Of a stretch of DNA of 64,000 nt, positions 34,092-44,108 are shown one piece after another (positions within the stretch are counted from its first letter, which is position 1; every line of letters begins with the position of its first letter). The DNA is taken from NCBI GenBank assembly GCA_021234155.1, contig JAJEKV010000001.1:18435382-18499381 (forward strand), given 5' to 3'. A program made the translations under genes and the position numbers. The notes below the pieces were generated by a model, which saw only the letters and a list, made by a program, of their open reading frames with translations, did not search any database and was not told where the DNA came from. The DNA comes from Isoetes taiwanensis (lineage: Eukaryota; Streptophyta; Lycopodiopsida; Isoetales; Isoetaceae).

Positions 34092-34405
34092 AACATTTAC
34101 AAAGAACAATCCGAGAAAAGAAGGAGAGACGGTGGAGAAAGAACGATAGGAAGGAAGGGGAGATGGAAGGGAGGGAGGGACGGAGGCAAAGGAGCAGGGA
34201 GAGGGAGGAGTAGGGAGAGGGGGGGGAGGTAGGGGGGAGGGGAGAGAGGCGGGGGAGGGGAGGGGAGAGGAGAGAGGCACGAGAGAGAGGAGAGGGATTT
34301 AAGGAAAGGGGCAAAAGTGGAGGGGAGGGAGGGGAGGCTGGGCAAAGGGGGGGAGGGTTAGGGGCGAGGATGAAAGGGGCAAGGAGAATTTGGAGGGGGA
34401 GAGGA
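34092..34405 (+). repeat. G/A-rich low-complexity tract
   Basis: About 310 bases nearly all purine (GAGGGAGGGACGG, GGGGGGGGAGGTAGG and similar). Ser/Pro/Leu ORFs on the other strand are artefacts. Confidence 0.9.
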
Positions 34406-34837
34406 TCTCCCCTTCAAAAAGTAAATAACTAGCAAGAGGCACACCAGAAGGCAGGTAAGACTCATTAGGTTTTTATTTGGGCTTGGTGTGATTAATATTA
34501 GATTTTTTCTCGTTCGCAGGAGTCCGTGCCATGCTGGATGGTTTGGTGATTTTGAATTAGTGTGTTTCTGTGAGAAAATAAGCATTCCATCATAAAATTT
34601 CTTTTCCGAAATAGATTTTATCCAAACTGTAACTCTTGTAGATCTTTCCATTCTCTTTCATTGTTATTTTTATATTTCCCATCTTATGTACGACAAGAAA
34701 GAACCCCTAGTAGCAAGGCATAGTATCGTGGGAAAAGTATGGCCTGCCTATTAGAACCAACAACCATACCTCTAAAATTTCTGACTCTAGAAGGATACCC
34801 ATATTTCGTAACATCATTCTTCGGGAACGCATTATTA

Positions 34838-35025
34838 CAAAATAGATATAATAAAATTAGGCTCAAGACCTTCCAACATGACTTACATACACATTGTGAA
34901 ATTGGAAGAAGATAAAGACTCCAAAACTTTGCAAGTTTAGGTGCTGCTATGCTTTCAGGCTGTGCTGTTATAGGAAAGTGCAAATGAAATTTCTTGTTTT
35001 CAAGTTCCATTTAAAGCCCTTCCAT
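34838..35025 (+). repeat. 188-bp direct repeat, copy 1
   Basis: Starts CAAAATAGATATAATAAAAT and closely matches 37,016-37,202. A 60-residue frame on the minus strand (LENKKFHLHFPIT) is shared by both copies but has no known domain. Confidence 0.85.
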
Positions 35026-35761
35026 AGGATGGGGGAAATGGCTAGGAAATAGTCCTCCAAAAAAGTGAAAAATATCCCATGCCAAAAAAGGCAACTACCA
35101 TGAACATCCTCAAACAAAATATATGCCGTACTTTGTGTGACTTGTGATTTCTAAGACAAGTATTTTTCAACCACAAACCAACATATCTGATTAATGTCCT
35201 ACAGGTTCTCAAGCCTTATATTGCAAATTGAAAGAATGTGTTCTATCATCAAGGACCAAGAATTATTACCAGATTCAATAGAATTTTTAAAAAAGAGAGA
35301 AACAACTATGAGGTTAAAAACAAAACAGTAAAACATGACAATGGAAATGAATTGATTCCCAAACAGGAATCCAGTTATAAATATAGCTTAATATCCACTT
35401 AATATTCACTGGTGAGAAATGACCCCTAAACAACCTCTCCACAGAAGAAGCCAGAACCACCAAATATTAAATCTCCCATCTGATCAAGCTGGCAGATAAA
35501 GAATAGTTGACAAATGAATCAACCAATTTTATAAAAGGCAATTACTCCTCCTTTGGAAGGGCTTTTTTTGCCAAACTGTTTTTTAACAATTATGCAGAAT
35601 ATGATTGCTTCTCAACTGAATACATTGCGTTATTTTAGACTATATGATGGTCCTGAAAACTGCTATAATATCTTAGTGCCTAAGGACACTATCTGCTAAG
35701 GTTTTTCCTTTCATATGGAGATGCTGACAATTCCAATCAAGAGCCACAATTTGATGTTTCT

Positions 35762-36240
35762 TTGGAAGGGACATTTGTTTATTCCCTTAAACCTGCTGGA
35801 GTACAGACATTGGCCTTGCATATGTTGATTGTCTGGTATTTTGTTGACGACAGTAGTGCCACTGCTTGCTTGGGTCATGGGAATCCCTCGGTTGGTTCAA
35901 TTGAAATTCTGCAGATACCTGATCATGCATATCAGCTTGGGAAGAGCTTTTCTATACCTTTCAGATTGAACCAAATGGAGAGACATGTAGGTGAGCAAGT
36001 AGAGATGTGTAGAGGAGGGAAAGTGCCTGCACTGCTTTATGAAAGGCCTGCAATAACTTTTTCATGTTTAGAGCTTGCATACATTCAACATTTGTTAGCA
36101 CACAAGTACATAAAGTGCTGCTTTGCTTTATAAATTAGATTCTCATACGTGGCACATCAAAGAGGCACTAATTTTGCTAGAGCGAGTTCACGATTTGCTC
36201 TTGGATTATTGAAACCAGCTGGTTTTTGTACCATCAAGGT
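35762..36240 (+). other. possible captured exons, not recognised
   Basis: The frame from about 35,714 to 36,132 (GTFVYSLKPAGVQTLALHML at 35,765) is followed in another frame by SYVAHQRGTNFARASSRFAL (near 36,145-36,205), ending CATCAAG|GTATGG, which looks like a donor. The second block has the look of a conserved protein. I could not assign a family. The stretch 35,026-35,700 holds nothing I can support. Confidence 0.3.
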
Positions 36241-36395
36241 ATGGCCTATCAAACTTCATCAGTAGCATGGGAAATGTCTTATTCTTTTTTTCTTCCTATA
36301 TGTCATACATCTATCTCCCAACCCCTGATCTCAAAATGTGCCTTGCGTAAGGAAGTTATGCCGTGCTTCTTTTCCTGTTACATTGAGATAAAGAA

Positions 36396-36803
36396 CTAAT
36401 CTGGGGATTTCGACAACACAGAATTTGGCACTGCATAGAGATAATGTGCCAGATCCACCAAGAAATATGCAATGCTGTACTCCATTAGCATATTCTCGGA
36501 TCTGGTATTTGGGGCATCCAGCTTCCATTTTGTTGAATAAACATCATATCCTGCCATCACTGTTGTCACAGTTCCATGGAGTAGAGATATGCAGCAACTT
36601 GCTGCTTCATAGCGGAATTTGCCCTTCCAGTAGAAAAGGAAACAAAGTATCCCAATGCATATGTCACAATAAAACTCAAGATAGACATAATCAGAATATG
36701 CGACATTCTGTCTAAAAAAGACTCTGCGTCCATCATCGCAGGAAAAAAAAAAAAGAATAAATCCATTGTTATAACCTATGCATGTCGCTGGAAATACGGC
36801 CAA
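36396..36803 (-). pseudogene. TLC-domain (TRAM-LAG1-CLN8) gene fragment
   Basis: 136 codons on the minus strand. The block SLLHGTVTTVMAGYDVYSTK, then WKLDAPNTRSENMLMEYSIA and AYFLVDLAHYL is the pattern of plant TLC-domain membrane proteins (His in SLLHG; Y/FxxDxxxY in the late helix). Hydrophobic segments before it fit earlier helices. It stops at SKSPD soon after the conserved block, so the domain is incomplete. It appears to be a captured fragment in the Pack element. Confidence 0.6.
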
Positions 36804-37015
36804 AATACCTCAGATAAAAACTCTGTTGAAGAAAACAAGGATTCTTCCGAAAATAGGAGGAAAAATGGTCTAAAAAGGGCGACGTACCGAGCAAAAGGTC
36901 AGAATATGAAAAGGTTTATTTCCATAGAATGAGGGCTACATACTAGCAATGGAATCGCCCTTTGCTGCGCCATAGCCGTTTACCTTGGAATGCCTGTGGA
37001 CAATATATGCAAAAA

Positions 37016-37202
37016 CAAAATAGATATAATAAAATTAGGCTGAAGACCTTCCAACATGACTTACATACACATTGTGAAACTGAAAGAAGATAAGGACTCC
37101 AAAACTTTGCAAGTTTAGGTGCTGCCATGCTTTCAGTCTCTGCTGTTATAGGAAAGTGTAAATGAAATTTCTTGTTTTCAAGGTCCATTTAAAGCCCTTT
37201 CA
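37016..37202 (+). repeat. 188-bp direct repeat, copy 2
   Basis: Second copy of 34,838-35,025, in the same orientation, about 2.2 kb away. The pair brackets the TLC fragment. Confidence 0.85.
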
Positions 37203-38360
37203 TCTAATGCGTATCCTAGATTACAATCCAAAGAAGGAGATAGAAGTCCTTCATCATAACCTCAATTTTGGATATCTTTAGGTTAAATATGCATGCACTA
37301 TTTGTCTCCGTGACTTCCCTTATACTAGTTGAAATCAAAAGAGTTCCTAGAGAAGACAGATTTGCGGAATCAAGAAATAAAGCACTCTTCTCAGACCCAT
37401 ACAGGGTAGTTCATCTGCATTTTACAGGCCACTGCGGCAATATCTTGGAGTAATCTTTCGTGCCATTAGCAGCTGAAACACGAAGTCTTTTACCCTGTTC
37501 ACGACCCTTGAGAGAAAAAACTCTGCTTGCCTTAAGGTCACTAGATGATCTTGTCGGAATCGTCAAGAATGGGCCCAAAATCTTCTACCTAGAGTGCCGA
37601 ACAAAATAGAGTCTGGGCACAGAAAAAGCAATGATTTGTGAACCTACGGACATAGGATGCCAGAAAAACTGCTCTGAACGAGTGCATGCCAAAAAAGTAA
37701 AAGAAAAAAGGAGGCGTTTATCAGAATGGTCGATGTCTATGCTTCTTTCCGGAGGGCGCGAATTGATATCGAGGCAAGAACGAAGTTATTCCCTGACCAT
37801 TTCCATCTCCATTTTTGGCCGAATTTCTAATTTCCCTGACCTTAGATTTGTAAAAGCAGAGATCTAATGGTGGAAAATAAGGCACATCAGATTTTGATGA
37901 CATGGAAATTACAGTGGATAGGCTAGAATCTGAGGAAAGGCTGTAGGGCTGGTGTGTTAAAAACTAAATATTATAAATTAAAGAAAGAAATTAAATCTCA
38001 TATTAAAAATTAAAATTAAATATTACATTAAAAAAAAAATATTTACTAAATTAAATACTAGCATTCTCAACCTTCTCGACTCACTAGTCGAGAAGGCACA
38101 AAGCAATTTTCTTAGCAGGGCAATTGTCTGAGCTTCATCTTCGGCCTGAAGCTTTGCAGGGCTACGAAAGGGCCCTAATTTGGAGCTCATTGATTCTTAC
38201 CATTTGCGCTGAAGAGAGGGCATCTAACCTTTGATTTTAGCCAAATCATTTGTATTCTCTTTAGTATTTGCTACTGCGTTTGCCCTTGCCTGGCCATAAA
38301 TAAGATTTAATTTCTGATTCGTCATTCATTTATACCGTGGTAGATCTGACTGATAACGCA
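37203..38360. other. no supported gene
   Basis: Short ORFs at 37,268-37,453 and 37,631-37,867 show no domain. A/T-rich DNA at 37,960-38,060 is followed by one copy of the CTCGACT..AGTCGAG palindrome at 38,077-38,093. Confidence 0.5.
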
Positions 38361-38365
38361 AACGA

Positions 38366-39037
38366 CTATATCTTGGCCTGATTCTTAAGCTTATCAAGCA
38401 ATCTAAGGGACGGAGTATGAATGAGTTCGACCTCCAGCTGCTGCCCTGCCTGCGCATAAAGCATGTGAAATATCAAACTAGGTCTAAATCCGCCTATCCA
38501 CATTAGCCATTTTTCAAGATCCGTCTCCCAATCCGGCGATATCATCCGCAGAACGTAGGGCCTCACCGCAAATTTCTTTGCAAGATAATACTGCTCTTCA
38601 TGCCTCTGCAATTCTTTTACAAGTGCATCTAGCTCTTTCTCGCTCATATTTCCGTCCAAGGCACGGTTGTGCAAGAGCATAAACCCGAGGAAGGCCTGAA
38701 AACGGAAAACCTGAAACCTAAGGTTAAACTGAAGGGGCATTTTGCTCATTTGAATCCTTACTGGCAGAAGGATGAAGAACCTCAGGGACTTGGCGGAGGA
38801 AGAGTCGACTGGGGGGATCTTGGATTGGAGCTTCTGCACTGGCGGTGTCTTGAAGAACCTATAAATTGCAAGCCAGTTAGGTAAAAGAATCTGCAGGGTA
38901 GAGAGGTTGCTCAGATGTGCTAATCCGGCCGGATTTGGAACTATGCTTGCAATTTGAAGCTCTGTTACGAGCCCACGCCCAAAAATCTGCAGCAATCTGA
39001 TCCGACCAAACTTTCCAATCCAGTAGAATTTTGTCAT
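38366..39037 (-). pseudogene. DOG1-domain gene fragment
   Basis: The 223-codon frame ends with a typical DOG1 domain (about residues 110-205): SEKELDALVKELQRHEEQYY, then DWETDLEKWLMWIGGFRPSL. In plants this domain occurs in TGA bZIP factors and in DOG1-type regulators of dormancy, where it binds heme or partner proteins. The stop at 38,366 follows LRLLDKLKNQAKI, earlier than in full proteins, and no bZIP precedes it. The first 100 residues look like intron read-through. It is a probable captured fragment inside the Pack element. Confidence 0.65.
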
Positions 39038-39899
39038 GATTCTTTGAACGTATTTAGGGCTTCGAGATCTTGCTCAACAAACAAGGGGTCATGTCCTTCA
39101 AATGGATTGATTCAAGACCTGCCTCGAGATTTGTTTGCGCGCGATTCAAGAAAACAGAGCGATTCAAGAAAAATGCACCCTTGCATATTGCTTGCAAGGA
39201 AAAGGCTTCAACCACAAAGATCTTCATCTTCGGCATCTTCAGCTAGACTGGCATCTCCAATCTTGGGGTAAGCTTCTCCATCCGGCTTCGCTGCTGTAGA
39301 CTGGCATATCTGGCTTTGCTGTTGTAGCTACTGCGGGAAAGGGATATGGCCTTGTTTATTTTGAATACTATCTCATGTTATTTCCGATCTTATATTCCAG
39401 ATCTTTTCTATGGAGCTTGAAGCCTATGAAAGCAAAAACGTCACTAAGCCGATGCAATATTTGGAAACAACGGTAATCTCCATAGCTGGAAGCTTGAGTT
39501 TTGGAGTTTCAAAGGTATGTACCAAAATTTTTTGAAGAATGGACGGGCCCAAAAATATGTACCAAAGTTCAAAATTCAAGCACGGGCGGGAAAAAAAGGC
39601 GGGATAAAAAGTAGGGTACAATAAGTAATGCAGTTGTATTGGGACATTCTAGCATGATATTATGTAGGCTAGATTAATATACATTCTAGCATGATATTAT
39701 GTAGGCTAGGTTAATGGTACGTATGGAAAATCAATATGAAAAAAATAAAAAATAGGTACTTAGCTTTTTAGATGTGTGTATGTCATCTTAAAAGGCGGGG
39801 TACAGAAAAAAACGGGATTAAAAAAAATACATTAAAAAAATACGTTTCTAGGCATATATTTCTTATTCTAAGGTAAAAATTTAACTTTTAAAAGATCAT

Positions 39900-40215
39900 A
39901 ATATACTTTAAGTACTAATGTGTGCTAATTAAGGTGTGCTAGTATAAAAATGCTAATGTGTGCTAGTATAAAATGTTAATGTGTGCTAATACTAATGTGT
40001 ACTAATGTATAAAAATGCTAATGTGTGCTTTGTATGGACCGTGTGCTAGTATGCTAATGCGTGTATTATGAAATTGTGGTAGTATAAAGTACTAATGTGT
40101 GCTAATTAAGGTGTGCTAGTATAAAAATGCTAATGTGTGCTAATACTAATGTGTACTAGTATAAAAACAATTGTTAAATACTAATGTGTGCTAAATACTA
40201 ATGTGCTGTGAGAAA
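39900..40215 (+). repeat. CTAATGTGTGCTAGTATAAAA minisatellite
   Basis: Irregular repeats of CTAATGTGTGCTA and TAGTATAAAAATG, some in longer repeated blocks (ACTAATGTGTGCTAATTAAG at 39,914 and 40,091). Confidence 0.85.
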
Positions 40216-40329
40216 AACAATAAACTATGGTGTGATAGAATAATAAACTATGGTGGAAAATTAGATGGATAGATAGATAAAATGATGCTCCGCAAAAATA
40301 ATCTCTAGCCCTTGAAATTGCTTTTTACT

Positions 40330-40715
40330 ACGAATTTGTCTTTCTCGATTTCATGAGTCGAGAAAGGCCCTCAAACCTAGATCTTTAAACTTTGAGTCGC
40401 CTTTCTCGATTTCATGAGTCGAGAAAGGCCTTCTGACCCCTAAAACCTGCGTTTTTCGCTTTGAGCTGCCTTTCTCGACTCGCGAAGTCGGGAAAGGCCT
40501 TCTCACCACTAAAACCTGCGTTTTTGCTTTTTGTTGCCTTTTCGACTCAGCGAGTCGACAAAAGACCTTCCGACCGTGTGTTTTCCCTCAAGCTGCCTTT
40601 TCGACTCGGTTGAGTTGAGAAAGGCCATCAAACTTGCGTTTTTTAAAAATGGCATTTAGAGTTGCCTTTTTAATTTTGATCTGGCTTTCTCGACTAGTCG
40701 AGAAAGGCTCTTAGG
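40330..40715. repeat. six ~65-bp repeats with palindromic CTCGACT..AGTCGAG core
   Basis: TTTCTCGA, a few bases, TCGAGAAAGGCC-like palindromes recur near 40,340, 40,402, 40,466, 40,540, 40,596 and 40,686, each followed by AAACCTGCGTTTTT-like DNA. A single copy lies at 38,077. Being close to the right end of the Pack element, they may be subterminal sites. Confidence 0.8.
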
Positions 40716-41450
40716 CCTGTATTTTCCAAAAATGGCCCTAAGAACTGTGTTTTATTTTTATTTTTTTTGCCTGTAGCATCACTTGACTAACTTGATTTTG
40801 TCTTTTGCAGTCCTTATCTCGACCAGATAGTACATGCTTGGGAGCAATGAAAAGACCAATTCATTGAAGAAAAAGGTGCCGAGAAGAGGGTGGTGACATC
40901 AGTTGGACATACAAGCACGTGGCCTATGAAGGAACTCCTCATACAAATTTCTATCGTCTGTAAGTTGCTCGATGACTTGGAGAGAGCTCCACGCGCCGTT
41001 TGCACTAGGTGGTTCATGTGTGAAGAGGGTGTAATCATTGTGATAATACGACCACTATGGTCTCTTCACCCACTGTAATATATATTGTAATGAGCCCATT
41101 TATAAATATAAGGTATCTCAAAACTAGTATTTTTTGGTGATTAAGTAAACAATTTGCTTAATTTTTGTTGGAATTTGTGATCTCTTGTCTACCCACCTAA
41201 GAAAATAGAGTCAAAATGTTCAACTAAGAATCTTTTTCAACTAGAACTTTGGTTTCAATTTGTGATGAAATTCCTATGTTTGAGTTGCATTGTTCTTGTT
41301 CTCGACTCGCTATCAGAGAAAACTGGAAGAAAGCTTAGATGCACACTAACAGACAGAAATTCGAATTATGGACAGTTTTCGGGTCGGGGTGCTCCTTTTT
41401 GTGTAAAATAACAGGGTTCCGGAAAAAAGTGGGAATGGAATGAGACCCAC

Positions 41451-42842
41451 TTTAATTAAATACGACTTCAAGGAGCTTCTGGATAAACTGAAAGAGCATC
41501 TAAAAATCTTTCCACTGCATAATTTCAGGTACCAATGGCAGACAAAACAATTTAAGGAGCTTCTGGAGAATCTCCCGGCAGATGCATGTCTTTCGGTAGT
41601 GGATTTTGCAGAGAACTATACATTCAAGGAACAAGAGGAGGTGCAGTCCATGCGCTGGGTCAATAACCAGATTACCATTTTGGTTCAAATAACATATCAG
41701 TACGACTCAGTGGCAGATGAGATTATCAAGGAAACACATTACTATGTATCAGATGATAGGGAACACGATACTTTGTTCGTGCAACACTGCTTCATGAAGC
41801 ACCACAAATATCTGGAGCAGAAAGGAAGGGTGCCAAAGAGACATTATGTGTTTTCAGATGGTGCAACATCCCAATTCAAGGCTTCTAGACCATTTTACTT
41901 TGTGGCTAGGTACACAAACGACACTGATGTCTATATGATGTGGAATTTTTTTGGTTCTAACCACAGGAAATGTGAACATGATGGCAAAGCTACTGAGTTG
42001 AAGAGATGGTTAAGACAACTGCAATTAAAATACAATAACATAAAATTGGGTAATGCTCATGAAGTGGTAGAAGTTGCCGAAGAGATGTTTACTTGTGGAA
42101 CATCCGAGTGGATGAACAAATCAGAAATCGGCAAGAGGAAGAATATAAGAAGGTTCTTTTGGGAAGTCAAGGTGGAGGATATAGATAGAAAGAACGCATG
42201 GGGTGCAGAAAGGATTTTGGACACTAGGCAGATCCATTGTGTACATGCATTCAATCTTGAATCTCCATTGCAGTTGCACACGAGGGAACTTTCATGCTTC
42301 TGTAGCTATTGCTTGGATGGCATGTGGGACAGTTGTGTGAACAAGCACTATGTTGATGATTGAAAACTTAAAGTTATTGTACCATCCTCTAATGTGCATG
42401 CTGACATTGAGGACCGTAAATCCAGCAGGTCCTTGTTCTCTTCCAATCTCACGATGTTAGCAGAGGCACTTAGAGTTGGTGATAATTTTGCTGTTGTTGC
42501 TCCGAAAGGGAATGATGAGGATTCTGAATTTTGAATTCTAATGTGCACAAAACCAAAACGGATAGTGGAGAAAGACTTCCAACTCAATGGAACATGGTAC
42601 CTCGCCGGTGATAGTGTCATAGAAGGTATGTATTATAAGAAGGGCGCAAAATCAACCGTCAGCTATGATCTTTGCAGTAAAGATACCTTAGACATAGTAT
42701 TCACAACACAGACCTGTGCAATCAGACTTCACATGCCACCAACTAAACGTCAAAACAAGACTGTATATAGGCTGGATCCTTTAGATGAAGAGAAAATTTA
42801 TAGAATTTACCCGAAGTTCTTTCTGATGATGATGAAATGTAA
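41451..42842 (+). pseudogene. element B transposase, catalytic and C-terminal part
   Basis: It starts in the second TTTAATTAAA copy and reads VVDFAENYTFKEQEEVQSMR, then VFSDGATSQFKASRPFYFVA and MMWNFFGSNHRKCEHDG. The Asp of VDFAENY and of FSDG are candidate metal ligands; the third acidic residue is not certain. HGKG of the family reads HRKC. Two in-frame TGA codons (42,361 and 42,532) each stand where element A has Trp. A frameshift near 42,808 precedes the acidic end (PEVLSDDDEM, TAA 42,840-42,842). This copy is better kept than A in the core but is dead. Confidence 0.75.
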
Positions 42843-43060
42843 AACCATTCTGTAATTTTCAGAACTCGTCTGACCTTTTATGCTTCAGCTGTGAAAATGA
42901 GTTTGTCTTGATTTCTTTTGAAGATTTGAATTCTTTTGAACACTTGATTCCTTTGTTTGTGAGATGAATTGAATATGAATTTTCATTCAAATGAATCGAG
43001 GTTACACTAACAATTATGTACATAAGAAAGATATACAGTGATTTTAAAGTAGGAAGTGAC

Positions 43061-44025
43061 TCATGCACCTACATACTTCCCAATACATATGTTCCTCTCA
43101 GTTCCAGCTTTTGTTGCTTCTAATCTTAAAATTTCAAGCATGAACACTCTAACATCAACTAGATCCTGGTTTGAAATGTCCACAACCTGCAGTTAACCAC
43201 ACTTTGTCAATAACAGAGTTTGGTTTGTCTGCTGCATTTGAGTTGACTTACTAGATCAGGCAACAATATATTTACTCCTTTCAAGTACCCCCTCACAAAT
43301 TTGTGCATAAACGAACATATGGCAGGGCCACATGAATGACCATCGGTTTGAAGAGGCGTTCTGAAAATTTTCACAACATCTGAGGTTGTAAAGCTGAAAT
43401 TATTGTGTCCAAGCAATTCCAGGAACCTGCATTCAAAGTTTGTTGTCATTGTGCTACAATAGCAAAATGCAATGAGCAAGCAATAACCTCTCAATATGTC
43501 TACTTCTGCCATGCAAGCCCGAGCTATCAAAGTGATATATCCCTGGTTTATATATCTGTGCGAGACACGCGCGGCTTACAATCAGAAAACAGATCCAGTG
43601 ATGTCCATCACAAGCAGACACAAACATGTACTGGCACTTATCCATGTTTCCTTATTGTTTTGTAACTATTTGTGTCCTTGGACAATGTCGAGTGAAAAAG
43701 AGGGTCAAAGAAATGAAAGGGATGGCTCATTCCTTGGAGCATCAAGTAGTATTCCATGTATCTGCAAACATATGCATATGATGGCACAACCTTGATGATC
43801 ACAAATTAGATGAAAGTATCACCTTGAGAAGAGGAGGATCAATTGATTATTGAACCACTGCGTATCAGCTTCCAAACTTTTGATGTCGATGGAGCTAATG
43901 ACAACAGTTTCAGTTCCACTCAGCACCACTTCCAAATGTGTATGTGGCTTTAGATAGACAGGGACTGCTGAAGCTCTATCATCTCTAGTTCTAAACACAC
44001 ACGAGAACATTTGCTCACAATCCAT
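43061..44025 (-). pseudogene. Ulp1/SENP-like (C48) cysteine protease, one frameshift
   Basis: Exons on the minus strand: 44,025-43,810; about 43,768-43,475 (acceptor TTTGCAG); about 43,435-43,251 (donor CTA|GTAAGT); about 43,187-43,061 (acceptor CTGCAG, stop TGA). All introns are GT..AG with matching phases. WFNNQLI is the usual pre-core motif; the triad is His in DGHHW, Asp in HFDSSG and Cys in HSCGPA, with Gln in LQTDGHSCG for the oxyanion hole. One base too many between KH and DKCQY (near 43,645) breaks the frame. The family removes SUMO from proteins, and related copies occur in plant transposons. It lies downstream of the FCP1-like gene. Confidence 0.65.
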
Positions 44026-44108
44026 TCAAATACTTTAAATTGAAAAAGTACAACACATATCATAGGAATTTTTTTACTTATATTGACTTTCAAAGAGTTT
44101 TACAAGAT

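Larger units (their letters stand above)
33983..41450. mobile_element. 7,468-bp Pack-type TIR transposon carrying gene fragments
   Basis: Bounded by inverted GTGGGTC (33,983-33,989) and GACCCAC (41,444-41,450) and by a 10-bp direct repeat TTTAATTAAA (33,973-33,982 and 41,451-41,460). Removing it with one repeat copy joins HLIK to YDFKEL of the B transposase in frame. The target is itself palindromic, so the exact duplication could be 8-10 bp (MULE- or hAT-like). No transposase is visible. Fragments of TLC- and DOG1-domain genes lie inside, as in Pack-MULEs. Confidence 0.75.

Noticed and set aside
34039-34345. Ser/Pro/Leu-rich minus-strand ORFs
   Set aside because: Same reason: a low-complexity G/A tract.
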